From NCBI GenBank assembly GCA_963800325.1, contig CAWDAQ010000002.1:62001-126000 (forward strand): a stretch of 64,000 nucleotides of DNA, in the 5' to 3' direction. A program made the position numbers and the translations under genes. This document shows, one piece after another, positions 33,357-41,079 of this stretch (its first letter is position 1; each line of letters starts with the position of its first letter). The stretch comes from CAWDAQ01 sp963800325. Lineage in GTDB: Bacteria; Actinomycetota; Actinomycetes; Actinomycetales; Dermatophilaceae. Below the pieces are notes generated by a model. The model did no database searches and was not told where the DNA came from. It saw nothing but the letters and a program-made list of their open reading frames with translations.

Positions 33357-35087
33357 ATGACTGCCAGCACGGTCGACACGACCGGTTCCCAGATCGCTGT
33401 CAACGACATCGGTACTGAGGAAGAGCTTCTCGCCGCGATCGACGAGACCATCAAGCACTTCAACGACGGCGACATCGTCGAGGGTCGCATCGTCAAGGTC
33501 GACCGGGACGAGGTCCTGCTCGACATCGGCTACAAGACCGAGGGCGTCATCCCCTCGCGAGAGCTGTCCATCAAGCACGACGTCGACCCCGCCGAGGTCG
33601 TCGAGGTCGGCGACGAGGTCGAGGCCCTCGTCCTCCAGAAGGAGGACAAGGAAGGCCGGCTGATCCTGTCCAAGAAGCGCGCCCAGTACGAGCGCGCCTG
33701 GGGCACGATCGAGAAGATCAAGGACGAGGAGGGTGTCGTCACCGGCACCGTCATCGAGGTCGTCAAGGGCGGCCTGATCCTCGACATCGGCCTGCGCGGC
33801 TTCCTCCCCGCCTCCCTCGTCGAGATGCGTCGCGTCCGCGACCTCCAGCCGTACGTGGGCAAGGAGATCGAGGCGAAGATCATCGAGCTCGACAAGAACC
33901 GCAACAACGTCGTGCTCTCCCGCCGTGCCTGGCTCGAGCAGACCCAGTCCGAGGTGCGCACCTCCTTCCTCAAGGAGCTCCAGAAGGGGCAGGTCCGCAC
34001 CGGGACGGTCAGCAGCATCGTCAACTTCGGCGCCTTCGTCGACCTCGGCGGTGTCGACGGCCTGGTCCACGTCTCCGAGCTGTCCTGGAAGCACATCGAC
34101 CACCCCTCCGAGGTCGTCGAGGTCGGCCAGGAGGTCACGGTCGAGGTGCTCGACGTCGACATGGACCGCGAGCGGGTCTCGCTGTCGCTGAAGGCGACGC
34201 AGGAGGACCCGTGGCAGCACTTCGCCCGGACCCACGCGATCGGCCAGGTCGTCCCGGGCAAGGTCACCAAGCTCGTCCCGTTCGGCGCGTTCGTCCGCGT
34301 CGACGACGGCATCGAGGGCCTGGTCCACATCTCCGAGCTCGCCGAGCGTCACGTCGAGCTGCCCGAGCAGGTCGTCCAGGTCGGCGCGGAGATCTTCGTC
34401 AAGGTCATCGACATCGACCTCGAGCGTCGCCGGATCAGCCTGTCGCTGAAGCAGGCCAACGACGTCGGCTCCACCGGCGAGGACTTCGACCCCACGCTCT
34501 ACGGCATGGCGGCCGAGTACGACGAGCAGGGGAACTACAAGTACCCCGAGGGCTTCGACCCGGAGACCAACGAGTGGCTCGAGGGCTTCGAGACCCAGCG
34601 CGAGGCCTGGGAGAAGCAGTACGCCGAGGCCCACGCCCGCTGGGAGGCCCACCGGGCGCAGGTCGAGGCCGCGCTCAAGGCCGACGCCGACGCGGCCGCG
34701 GGCGCCGAGGTGTCCACCTCGTACTCCTCCGACTCCGGCTCGCCGACGCCGCGGCGTGAGCCCAGCTCCTCCGGCTCCGCGGCGGCGGCGGCGGCGGCGG
34801 CGCCACCCCGGCGCCGGCCCCCGCGAACGAGGGCACGCTCGCCTCGGACGAGGCGCTCGCCGCGCTGCGGGAGAAGCTCACCGGCGGCTGACCCGGGAGA
34901 CGCCGGGCGGGTCCTCCGGGACCGGACCGGCGCCGAGAGCACGTCACGGCCCGGCACCCCACGGGGTGCCGGGCCGTCGTGCGTGGCAGGATCGCCCCCA
35001 TGCCACGCACGATCGCGACGACGACCGGGGTCGACCGGGACGGACTGCTCGACTTCGTCCGGCCCCGCCACAACATGGTCCTCATGA
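33357..35087 (+). CDS. rpsA: Ribosomal protein S1, frameshifted near the C-terminus
   Basis: mRNA-binding 30S protein with four S1 domains at about residues 38-107, 125-190, 210-279 and 297-365 (for example VNFGAFVDLGGVDGLVHVSE and VPFGAFVRVDDGIEGLVHIS). After residue 455 the frame reaches a (GCG)8 tract (34779-34802) and then an Arg/Pro-rich tail with no conservation, running on to 35087 and overlapping the next gene. The conserved actinobacterial C-terminus SDEALAALREKLTGG is present but in another frame, stopping at 34891. A one-base indel in the tract, natural or an assembly error, would explain this; the normal gene would end at 34891. Confidence 0.9.
   Translation: MTASTVDTTGSQIAVNDIGTEEELLAAIDETIKHFNDGDIVEGRIVKVDRDEVLLDIGYKTEGVIPSRELSIKHDVDPAEVVEVGDEVEALVLQKEDKEGRLILSKKRAQYERAWGTIEKIKDEEGVVTGTVIEVVKGGLILDIGLRGFLPASLVEMRRVRDLQPYVGKEIEAKIIELDKNRNNVVLSRRAWLEQTQSEVRTSFLKELQKGQVRTGTVSSIVNFGAFVDLGGVDGLVHVSELSWKHIDHPSEVVEVGQEVTVEVLDVDMDRERVSLSLKATQEDPWQHFARTHAIGQVVPGKVTKLVPFGAFVRVDDGIEGLVHISELAERHVELPEQVVQVGAEIFVKVIDIDLERRRISLSLKQANDVGSTGEDFDPTLYGMAAEYDEQGNYKYPEGFDPETNEWLEGFETQREAWEKQYAEAHARWEAHRAQVEAALKADADAAAGAEVSTSYSSDSGSPTPRREPSSSGSAAAAAAAAPPRRRPPRTRARSPRTRRSPRCGRSSPAADPGDAGRVLRDRTGAESTSRPGTPRGAGPSCVAGSPPCHARSRRRPGSTGTDCSTSSGPATTWSS
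34802..34891 (+). pseudogene. Out-of-frame remainder of the rpsA C-terminus
   Basis: Read one base before the rpsA frame, this stretch gives ATPAPAPANEG followed by TLASDEALAALREKLTGG and a TGA, the normal end of actinobacterial S1 proteins. It has no start of its own. Confidence 0.75.
34946..34977 (+). terminator. rpsA terminator hairpin
   Basis: A perfect 15-bp stem, ACGGCCCGGCACCCC / GGGGTGCCGGGCCGT, with a 2-base AC between the arms (in practice a tetraloop). There is no T-run, as is common in high-GC actinobacteria. It lies just after the expected rpsA end (34891) but inside the frameshifted reading frame. Confidence 0.7.
34978..35011. promoter_or_regulatory. PPOX promoter with an 11-bp inverted repeat around it
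   Basis: CGTGCGTGGCA (34978-34988) and TGCCACGCACG (35001-35011) are perfect inverted repeats. They bracket the CAGGAT -10 box (34987-34992) and the ATG at 35000. This geometry fits an operator covering the promoter and start codon of a leaderless gene. Confidence 0.5.
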
Positions 35088-35464
35088 CGACCCGCGGGGA
35101 CGGCCGGCCGCAGGCGTCCCCGGTCACCGGCGGCGTCGACGGGCAGGGGCGGGTCGTCATCTCGACCTACCCCGAGCGGGCGAAGGCGGCCAACGTCCGC
35201 CGCCGGCGCGAGGTGGGCGTCGTCGTGCTCTCCGACGACTTCGGGGGCGCGTGGGTGCAGGTCGACGGGGACGCCGAGGTGCTCGACCTGCCCGAGTCGC
35301 TCGAGCCCCTCGTCGAGTACTTCCGGAGCATCTCCGGGGAGCACCCGGACTGGGACGAGTACCGTCAGGCCATGCGGGACCAGGGCAAGTCCCTGATCCG
35401 GGTGACCCCCACCCGGTGGAGCCCGGTCGCGACCGGCGGCTTCCCGCCGCGGCTTGCCGACTGA
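35000..35464 (+). CDS. PPOX-class F420-dependent oxidoreductase-like protein
   Basis: 154 residues of the split-barrel flavin/F420-binding fold. HNMVLMTTRGDGRPQASPVT opens the barrel, RVVISTYPERAKAANVRRR supplies the phosphate-contacting Arg/Lys segment, and WVQVDGDAEVLDLPE and IRVTPTRWSPVA complete it. It resembles Rv1155-type PPOX proteins, which use F420 or FMN; its substrate is unknown. ATG 35000 sits 7 nt after CAGGAT. The aberrant rpsA frame overlaps its first 88 bases. Confidence 0.85.
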   Translation: MPRTIATTTGVDRDGLLDFVRPRHNMVLMTTRGDGRPQASPVTGGVDGQGRVVISTYPERAKAANVRRRREVGVVVLSDDFGGAWVQVDGDAEVLDLPESLEPLVEYFRSISGEHPDWDEYRQAMRDQGKSLIRVTPTRWSPVATGGFPPRLAD

Positions 35465-35478
35465 CCCGGGTGTACTGG

Positions 35479-36414
35479 GTGCTCCGGGTCGGGCTGTCCG
35501 GGGGGATCGGCTCGGGCAAGTCGACGGTCGCCGCCCGGCTCGCCCGGCTCGGTGCCGTCGTCGTCGACGCGGACCGCATCGCCCGCGAGGTCGTCGAGCC
35601 CGGGGAGCGGGCGCTCGCGGAGGTCCGGGAGCGCTTCGGCGACGACGTCGTCACCGACGAGGGCACGCTCGACCGGGCCGCCCTCGGCCGGCTCGTGTTC
35701 GCCGACCGGGAGGCGCTGCGCGCCCTGGAGGCGATCACCCACCCGGCGATCCGGGCCCGGACCGCCGAGCGGGTGGCCGCCGCCGTCCGCGCCGACCCCG
35801 CCGCGGTCGTCGTCCACGACATGCCCCTGCTCGTCGAGCAGGACCTCGGTCCGGGCTACCACCTCGTCCTCGTCGTCGACACCGACGAGGAGACCCGGGT
35901 GCGCCGGCTCGTGGGCGCCCGGGGGATGGACGAGGACGACGCCCGGGCCCGGGTGCGCGCCCAGGCGAGCGACGCCGAGCGGCGGGCCGCGGCCGACGTC
36001 CTCCTCGACAACACCGGGACCCCGGAGCTGCTCGAGCGGGCCGTCGACGCGCTCTGGACCGGCAGGGTCCTGCCGTTCGAGGCCAACCTGCGCCGCCGCG
36101 AGCCCGCGCCCGGCCCCGGCGACCCCGGGCAGCCACCGGGTGGCTGGGCCGCGCAGGCCGCCCGCACCGGCGCCCGCCTGCGCCGCGTGCTCGGCGACGC
36201 GCTCGGCGACGTGACGGGGGGACCGGACGCCGACGGGGTGCTCCACCTCGACGCACCCGTCGCCGACCAGGCCTGCCTCGACGTCCCCGACGTGCTCACC
36301 GGACTCGCCGACGCGGGCTTCCCCCGGCTCCGCGACGGGGGCGGGGGCCCCGCCCGGCTCCACGGCAGCGCGGACCCGGGCCGGCCCGCCCGCGTCCGGC
36401 TGCGCGCCGGGTGA
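35479..36414 (+). CDS. coaE: Dephospho-CoA kinase with truncated C-terminal GrpB/UPF0157 domain
   Basis: Final step of CoA synthesis. Residues 1-200 are the kinase: P-loop VGLSGGIGSGKSTVA, VVVDADRIAREVVEPG, HPAIRARTAERV and VVVHDMPLLVEQ. Mycobacterial CoaE carries a GrpB (UPF0157) domain after the kinase; here its start is recognisable (LADAGFPRL, then LHGSADPGRPARVRLRAG), but a TGA cuts it at residue 311, about two-thirds short. A 14-bp inverted-repeat element begins 20 bp later. GTG 35479 gives the usual (M)LRVGL start; GTG 35470 would add three residues. Confidence 0.9.
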   Translation: MLRVGLSGGIGSGKSTVAARLARLGAVVVDADRIAREVVEPGERALAEVRERFGDDVVTDEGTLDRAALGRLVFADREALRALEAITHPAIRARTAERVAAAVRADPAAVVVHDMPLLVEQDLGPGYHLVLVVDTDEETRVRRLVGARGMDEDDARARVRAQASDAERRAAADVLLDNTGTPELLERAVDALWTGRVLPFEANLRRREPAPGPGDPGQPPGGWAAQAARTGARLRRVLGDALGDVTGGPDADGVLHLDAPVADQACLDVPDVLTGLADAGFPRLRDGGGGPARLHGSADPGRPARVRLRAG

Positions 36415-36433
36415 GCCGCGCCGGCGGTACCCG

Positions 36434-36503
36434 ACTTCGTGCCCGGTCGGCTGGGTGAAACGGGCGAAGCGGGTGTGTCAGCGCGGCCAACCGGGCACGA
36501 AGT
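36434..36503. repeat. Family B inverted-repeat element
   Basis: ACTTCGTGCCCGGT (36434-36447) and its exact inverse ACCGGGCACGAAGT (36490-36503), 42 nt apart, lie between the truncated coaE and uvrB. The CACGAAGT core also occurs in the diverged family A copy at 27248. Confidence 0.85.
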
Positions 36504-36560
36504 GCGGTTGCGGGCGCGGCGGCTGGGTGGGCGCGGCTCGTCGCTGTCGGCGGGGCGGCA

Positions 36561-36566
36561 TACCGT
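36561..36566 (+). promoter_or_regulatory. -10 box for leaderless uvrB
   Basis: TACCGT, 6 nt before ATG 36573. I see no LexA-type GAAC-N4-GTTC site just upstream. Confidence 0.55.
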
Positions 36567-36572
36567 AGGTTC

Positions 36573-38684
36573 ATGCGTCCGAGCACCGACATCCAGCGCA
36601 GCGTCGCCCCGTTCGAGGTCGTCTCCGAGTTCAGCCCGAGCGGGGACCAGCCGACGGCGATCGCCGACCTGGCGCGGCGCGTCGACTCCGGTGAGCAGGA
36701 CGTCGTCCTCCTCGGCGCCACCGGGACGGGCAAGTCGGCGACCACCGCGTGGCTCGTCGAGCAGGTGCAGCGCCCGACGCTCGTCATGGCGCCGAACAAG
36801 ACCCTCGCCGCACAGCTCGCCAACGAGTTCCGCGAGCTGCTGCCGCACAACGCCGTCGAGTACTTCGTCAGCTACTACGACTACTACCAGCCCGAGGCGT
36901 ACGTCCCGCAGACCGACACCTACATCGAGAAGGACTCCTCGATCAACGACGAGGTCGAGCGGCTGCGCCACAGCGCGACGAACTCCCTGCTCACCCGGCG
37001 CGACGTCATCGTCGTCGCCTCCGTGTCGTGCATCTACGGCCTCGGCACGCCCCAGGAGTACGTCGACCGGATGGTCCCGCTGCGGGTCGGGGACGAGATC
37101 GACCGCGACGAGCTGCTGCGCAGGTTCGTCACCATGCAGTACACCCGCAACGACCTCGCCTTCACCCGCGGCACGTTCCGGGTGCGCGGCGACACGGTCG
37201 AGATCATCCCGGTCTACGAGGAGCTCGCCGTCCGGATCGAGTTCTTCGGCGACGAGATCGAGCGGCTCTACACCCTCCACCCGCTCAGCGGCGAGGTGGT
37301 GCGCGAGGAGAGCGAGATGTACGTCTTCCCCGCCTCCCACTACGTCGCCGGCCCGGAGCGGATGGAGCGGGCGATCGTCGGGATCGAGCACGAGCTCGGG
37401 GAGCAGCTGGAGACCTTCGAGCGGCAGGGCAAGCTCCTCGAGGCCCAGCGGCTGAGGATGCGCACGACCTACGACATCGAGATGATGCGTCAGGTCGGCT
37501 CGTGCTCCGGCATCGAGAACTACTCGATGCACATCGACGGGCGCTCGCCCGGCTCGGCGCCGAACTGCCTGCTCGACTACTTCCCGGAGGACTTCCTCCT
37601 CGTCATCGACGAGTCCCACCAGACGGTCCCGCAGATCGGGGCGATGTACGAGGGCGACATGTCCCGCAAGCGCACCCTCGTCGACCACGGCTTCCGGCTG
37701 CCGTCGGCGATGGACAACCGGCCGCTGAAGTGGGAGGAGTTCCTCGGGCGGATCGGGCAGACCGTCTACCTCTCGGCGACGCCGGGGGACTACGAGCTCG
37801 CCCGCTCCGACGGCTACGTCGAGCAGGTCATCCGCCCCACCGGGCTCGTCGACCCCGAGGTCGTGCTCAAGCCGACCAAGGGGCAGATCGACGACCTGCT
37901 CGAGCAGATCCGGCTGCGCACGGACAAGGACGAGCGGGTCCTCGTCACGACCCTGACGAAGAAGATGGCCGAGGACCTCACCGACTACCTCCTCGACAAG
38001 GGCGTCCGGGTCCGCTACCTCCACTCCGACATCGACACCCTCCGCAGGGTCGAGCTGCTCCGCGAGCTGCGGCTCGGGGAGTTCGACGTCCTCGTCGGGA
38101 TCAACCTGCTCCGGGAGGGGCTCGACCTGCCCGAGGTCTCGCTCGTCAGCATCCTCGACGCCGACAAGGAGGGGTTCCTCCGCTCGGCCCGCTCGCTGAT
38201 CCAGACCATCGGCCGGGCGGCCCGGAACGTGTCCGGCCAGGTCCACATGTACGCCGACAAGGTGACGCCCTCGATGCAGCAGGCCATCGACGAGACCCAG
38301 CGGCGGCGGGAGAAGCAGATGGCCTACAACCGCGAGCGGGGCATCGACCCGACCCCGCTGCGCAAGCGGATCGCGGACATCACGGACCTGCTCGAGCGGG
38401 AGGACGCCGACACCGAGGCCCTCCTCGGCTCAGGGCGGAACCAGTCCCGCGGACGGGCCGACGGCGGCCGCGGCGGCCGGGGTGCCGTCGTCGCGGACAG
38501 CGGCGTCGACGTCGACCGGGCCCGGAGCCTGCCCGCCACCGAGCTCGCCGACCTCATCCAGGAGCTCACCGTGCAGATGCACCAGGCCGCCGGCGACCTG
38601 CACTTCGAGCTCGCCGCCCGGCTGCGCGACGAGGTCGGGGACCTGAAGAAGGAGCTGCGCCAGATGGGCCGGGCCACCGGCTGA
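36573..38684 (+). CDS. uvrB: UvrABC excinuclease subunit B
   Basis: Damage-verifying helicase-like subunit of nucleotide excision repair (703 aa). Walker A is GATGTGKSATT at about residues 48-55. The beta-hairpin region SYYDYYQPEAYVPQTDTYIEK that inserts between strands is intact, along with LLVIDESHQTVPQIG (DEAH-like) and helicase motifs V-VI (DVLVGINLLREGLDLPE, QTIGRAARN). The C-terminal UVR domain (about 655-690, DLHFELAARLRDEV) contacts UvrC. uvrA and uvrC lie 6-10 kb downstream. Confidence 0.97.
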   Translation: MRPSTDIQRSVAPFEVVSEFSPSGDQPTAIADLARRVDSGEQDVVLLGATGTGKSATTAWLVEQVQRPTLVMAPNKTLAAQLANEFRELLPHNAVEYFVSYYDYYQPEAYVPQTDTYIEKDSSINDEVERLRHSATNSLLTRRDVIVVASVSCIYGLGTPQEYVDRMVPLRVGDEIDRDELLRRFVTMQYTRNDLAFTRGTFRVRGDTVEIIPVYEELAVRIEFFGDEIERLYTLHPLSGEVVREESEMYVFPASHYVAGPERMERAIVGIEHELGEQLETFERQGKLLEAQRLRMRTTYDIEMMRQVGSCSGIENYSMHIDGRSPGSAPNCLLDYFPEDFLLVIDESHQTVPQIGAMYEGDMSRKRTLVDHGFRLPSAMDNRPLKWEEFLGRIGQTVYLSATPGDYELARSDGYVEQVIRPTGLVDPEVVLKPTKGQIDDLLEQIRLRTDKDERVLVTTLTKKMAEDLTDYLLDKGVRVRYLHSDIDTLRRVELLRELRLGEFDVLVGINLLREGLDLPEVSLVSILDADKEGFLRSARSLIQTIGRAARNVSGQVHMYADKVTPSMQQAIDETQRRREKQMAYNRERGIDPTPLRKRIADITDLLEREDADTEALLGSGRNQSRGRADGGRGGRGAVVADSGVDVDRARSLPATELADLIQELTVQMHQAAGDLHFELAARLRDEVGDLKKELRQMGRATG

Positions 38685-38753
38685 GAGCCGGGGTCCCTCG
38701 AGCCGGGGGCCCAGCGGTACCGGCCGGGGCCCCACAGGACGTTCGGGGTCCGG

Positions 38754-38782
38754 TTGAGGGGCCGGGTGGGGTCTGGGAGACT
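38754..38782 (+). promoter_or_regulatory. Possible terC promoter
   Basis: TTGAGG at 38754-38759, a 17-bp spacer and GAGACT at 38777-38782, just before the riboswitch. The -10 is a weak match. Confidence 0.35.
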
Positions 38783-38789
38783 GTGCCAG

Positions 38790-38910
38790 TTCGACGGAGG
38801 GGAGTATCCCCGCGCGGCGACCTCGTCATCACGGTCACGGCCCTGGGCCGGACCCGGGGAGCCGGCCCCCGGGTGGGAGAGACCTCCGGACCGCTTCGCT
38901 GTCCGGAAGG
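38790..38910 (+). ncRNA. yybP-ykoY (manganese) riboswitch
   Basis: The leader carries the conserved class elements in order: GGAGGGGAGTATCCCCGCGC, GACCTCGTCATCACGG, a GC-rich middle stem, and GGGAGAGACCTCC at 38876-38888. It is followed by a stem TCCGGAC / GTCCGGA (38885-38891 / 38901-38907) whose 3' arm overlaps the ribosome-binding sequence GGAAGG (38905-38910), 6 nt before the terC GTG. That suggests translational control. This riboswitch class senses Mn2+ and commonly precedes TerC-family genes. Confidence 0.85.
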
Positions 38911-38916
38911 CTGCCC

Positions 38917-39963
38917 GTGAACGTCCCCCTGTGGGCCTGGATCGTCACCCTCGGCGTCGCCGCGCTGGTGCTCGTCGTCGACGTCGTCGTCATCGCCCGC
39001 CGACCGCACGTCCCCTCCACCCGGGAGGTGTCGATCGCCCTCTGCGGCTACGTCGGCGCCGCCGCCCTGTTCGGCCTGGGGGTGTGGCTGCTGGCCGGCG
39101 GCCAGTCGGCGGGGGAGTTCTACGCCGGGTGGCTGACCGAGTACTCGCTGTCGGTCGACAACCTGTTCATCTTCCTGCTCATCATGGCGAAGTTCGGCGT
39201 GCCCAAGGAGCTGCAGCAGAGCGCGCTGATGATCGGCATCGTCATCGCGATCGTCCTGCGGGTCGTCTTCATCGCCCTCGGCGCCGCCGCGATCAACAGC
39301 TTCTCGTGGGTCTTCTACGTCTTCGGCGCCTTCCTCGTCTACACCGCGGTCCACCTGGCCCGGGAGAAGAAGGAGGACGAGGAGTTCGAGGAGAACCGGT
39401 TCCTGCGCTGGTTCGAGCGGCGGTTCCCGGCGACCCAGCAGTGGAACGGCAGCCACCTGACCGTCGTCGAGGCGGGCTCGCGGGTCGTCACCCCGATGTT
39501 CGTCGTCATCCTCGCGCTCGGCACGACCGACCTGCTGTTCGCGCTCGACTCGATCCCCGCGATCTACGGGCTGACCAAGGAGCCCTACCTCGTCCTCACG
39601 GCGAACCTGTTCGCCCTCATGGGGCTGCGTCAGCTGTACTTCCTCCTCGGCGGGCTGCTGCGCAAGCTCGTCTACCTCAACCTCGGGCTGTCGGTCCTGC
39701 TCGCGTTCATCGGGGTCAAGCTCGTCCTCCACGCCCTCCACGAGAACGACCTCCCGTTCGTCAACGGCGGCCGGCCCGTGCCGGTGCCGGACGTCCCGAT
39801 CTGGCTCTCGCTCGTCGCGATCGTCGGCATCCTCGGCGTCACCGCCGCGGCGAGTCTCTGGCGCACCCGGGCCGACGGGGGCGGTGACGAGCCGGCCGAG
39901 CCGGGCGAGCAGGACGAGCAGGACGAGCCGCTCGGTCCCGGTCCCGGACGCGACCGCCGCTGA
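38917..39963 (+). CDS. TerC-family membrane protein (Alx/MeeY-like, Mn homeostasis)
   Basis: 348 residues, eight or nine membrane helices. The two TerC signature segments are present: YSLSVDNLFIFLLI and GTTDLLFALDSIPAIYGLT, whose Asp/Asn residues lie within helices and are expected to bind a cation. A charged loop (REKKEDEEFEENRFLRWFERR) joins the halves, and the C-terminal tail is acidic. The Mn-type riboswitch upstream supports a role in manganese export during secretion-linked metallation or Mn excess. It converges on an EamA gene through a repeat. Confidence 0.9.
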   Translation: MNVPLWAWIVTLGVAALVLVVDVVVIARRPHVPSTREVSIALCGYVGAAALFGLGVWLLAGGQSAGEFYAGWLTEYSLSVDNLFIFLLIMAKFGVPKELQQSALMIGIVIAIVLRVVFIALGAAAINSFSWVFYVFGAFLVYTAVHLAREKKEDEEFEENRFLRWFERRFPATQQWNGSHLTVVEAGSRVVTPMFVVILALGTTDLLFALDSIPAIYGLTKEPYLVLTANLFALMGLRQLYFLLGGLLRKLVYLNLGLSVLLAFIGVKLVLHALHENDLPFVNGGRPVPVPDVPIWLSLVAIVGILGVTAAASLWRTRADGGGDEPAEPGEQDEQDEPLGPGPGRDRR

Positions 39964-39984
39964 GGCTGCCGACCCGAAGGCGCC

Positions 39985-40051
39985 GGACGCCAGGAGTGCC
40001 TGCGCGTGGCGTCCGCAGGGACGGTCGCCCCGGCGCTGACCCTGCGGACGC
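39985..40051. repeat. Family C inverted repeat in a convergent gap
   Basis: GCGTCCGCAGGG (40009-40020) and CCCTGCGGACGC (40040-40051) form a perfect 12-bp stem. An overlapping alternative stem pairs GGACGCCA (39985-39992) with TGGCGTCC (40007-40014). Bases 40022-40058 match the unit repeated at 57.3 kb. It may act as a two-way terminator for terC and the EamA gene. Confidence 0.8.
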
Positions 40052-40088
40052 AACGGGGGCCTGCGGCGTCAGAGCTCGTGACGTGCCG

Positions 40089-40997
40089 TCAGGCGCCGGT
40101 CTCGGCGGGCTGGCTCGACGGCTCGCCGTCGCGGATGCGGCGGCGGTTCCCGGAGCGTCGTCCGAGCCCCATGACGAGGACGCTGGCGAGGACGACGAGG
40201 CCCATGCCGAGCAGCTGGACCGGTGAGAGCCGCTGCCCCAGGACGAGGAGCCCGGCGAGCGCGGCGACCGCGGGCTCGAGGCTGAGGAGGATCCCGAACA
40301 CCCCGGCGGAGAGCCGGCGCAGCGCGAGCATCTCGAGCGAGTACGGCAGCACCGAGGACAGCACCGCGATGCCGAGGCCCTTGGCGAGGACGGCCTGGTC
40401 CCACGCGCCGGCCGTGTGCAGCCCGAACGGGCTGACGAGGACGGTGGCGACGACGAGCGCGAGCGCGAGCCCGTCGAGCCTGGGGAACCGCGCTCCGGTC
40501 CGCCCGCTCATGAGAATGTACCCCGCCCAGCACGCCCCCGCGGTGGCGGCGAGTGCGAGGCCGGTCCACTCGAGCTCGCCGAGCGGGACCTGGAGGGCCT
40601 GGGAGATGAGCAGCACCCCGGCGGCGGCCGCGGCCACCGCGGCGAGGTCGCGCAGGGTCCGCGAGAGGACCGCGGCGAGCACGAGCGGCCCGGTGAACTC
40701 GACGGTGACGGCGACGCCGATCGGCAGGTGGCCGAGCGAGCCGTAGAACGCCCAGTTCATGCACCCGAGCGCGAGGCCGAAGCCGGCGACCGTCAGCCAG
40801 TCCGAGCGCCGGTACCCCCGCACCCGGGGCCGGGCGACGAGCAGCAGGATCACGGTCGCGATCCCGAGCCGGAGCGTCACCGAGCCGGTCGCGCCGATGA
40901 CCGGCACGAGCGTCGCGGCGAGTGCGCCGCCGAACTGGACCGAGGCGATGGCCGCGAGGACGAGGACGAGCGCCGGGGCGTCGTTCTCGTGGGACAT
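40089..40997 (-). CDS. EamA/DMT-family exporter, RhtA-like
   Basis: 302 residues with ten hydrophobic helices in two EamA repeats. IASVQFGGALAATLVPVIG, TLRLGIATVILL, FYGSLGHLPIGVAVTVEFTGPL and SVLPYSLEMLALRRLSAGVFG closely follow the RhtA (threonine/homoserine exporter) subgroup. The substrate is not certain. ATG 40997 is leaderless: TAGCCT on the minus strand ends 7 nt before it. The C-terminal tail is basic (RRSGNRRRIRDG). Confidence 0.87.
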   Translation of the reverse strand: MSHENDAPALVLVLAAIASVQFGGALAATLVPVIGATGSVTLRLGIATVILLLVARPRVRGYRRSDWLTVAGFGLALGCMNWAFYGSLGHLPIGVAVTVEFTGPLVLAAVLSRTLRDLAAVAAAAAGVLLISQALQVPLGELEWTGLALAATAGACWAGYILMSGRTGARFPRLDGLALALVVATVLVSPFGLHTAGAWDQAVLAKGLGIAVLSSVLPYSLEMLALRRLSAGVFGILLSLEPAVAALAGLLVLGQRLSPVQLLGMGLVVLASVLVMGLGRRSGNRRRIRDGEPSSQPAETGA

Positions 40998-41004
40998 GGG
41001 CGTC

Positions 41005-41010
41005 AGGCTA
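41005..41010 (-). promoter_or_regulatory. -10 box for leaderless EamA gene
   Basis: TAGCCT on the minus strand, 7 nt before ATG 40997. Confidence 0.6.
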
Positions 41011-41079
41011 GGACACCCCTGACGTGCTCGGTGGCGCCGACCAGCCGGCGGACGGACCGGCGCGCGGTCACCCGGCTCC

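Noticed and set aside
34760..34804. Programmed -1 ribosomal frameshifting in rpsA
   Set aside because: No X-XXY-YYZ slippery heptamer or downstream pseudoknot is evident, and rpsA homologues do not use frameshifting. An indel in the GCG tract is simpler. Kept only as an outside possibility.
36504..36572. LexA/SOS boxes upstream of uvrB, uvrA and polA
   Set aside because: Reading the short upstream regions, no GAAC-N4-GTTC-like palindrome was seen; I therefore do not claim SOS control.
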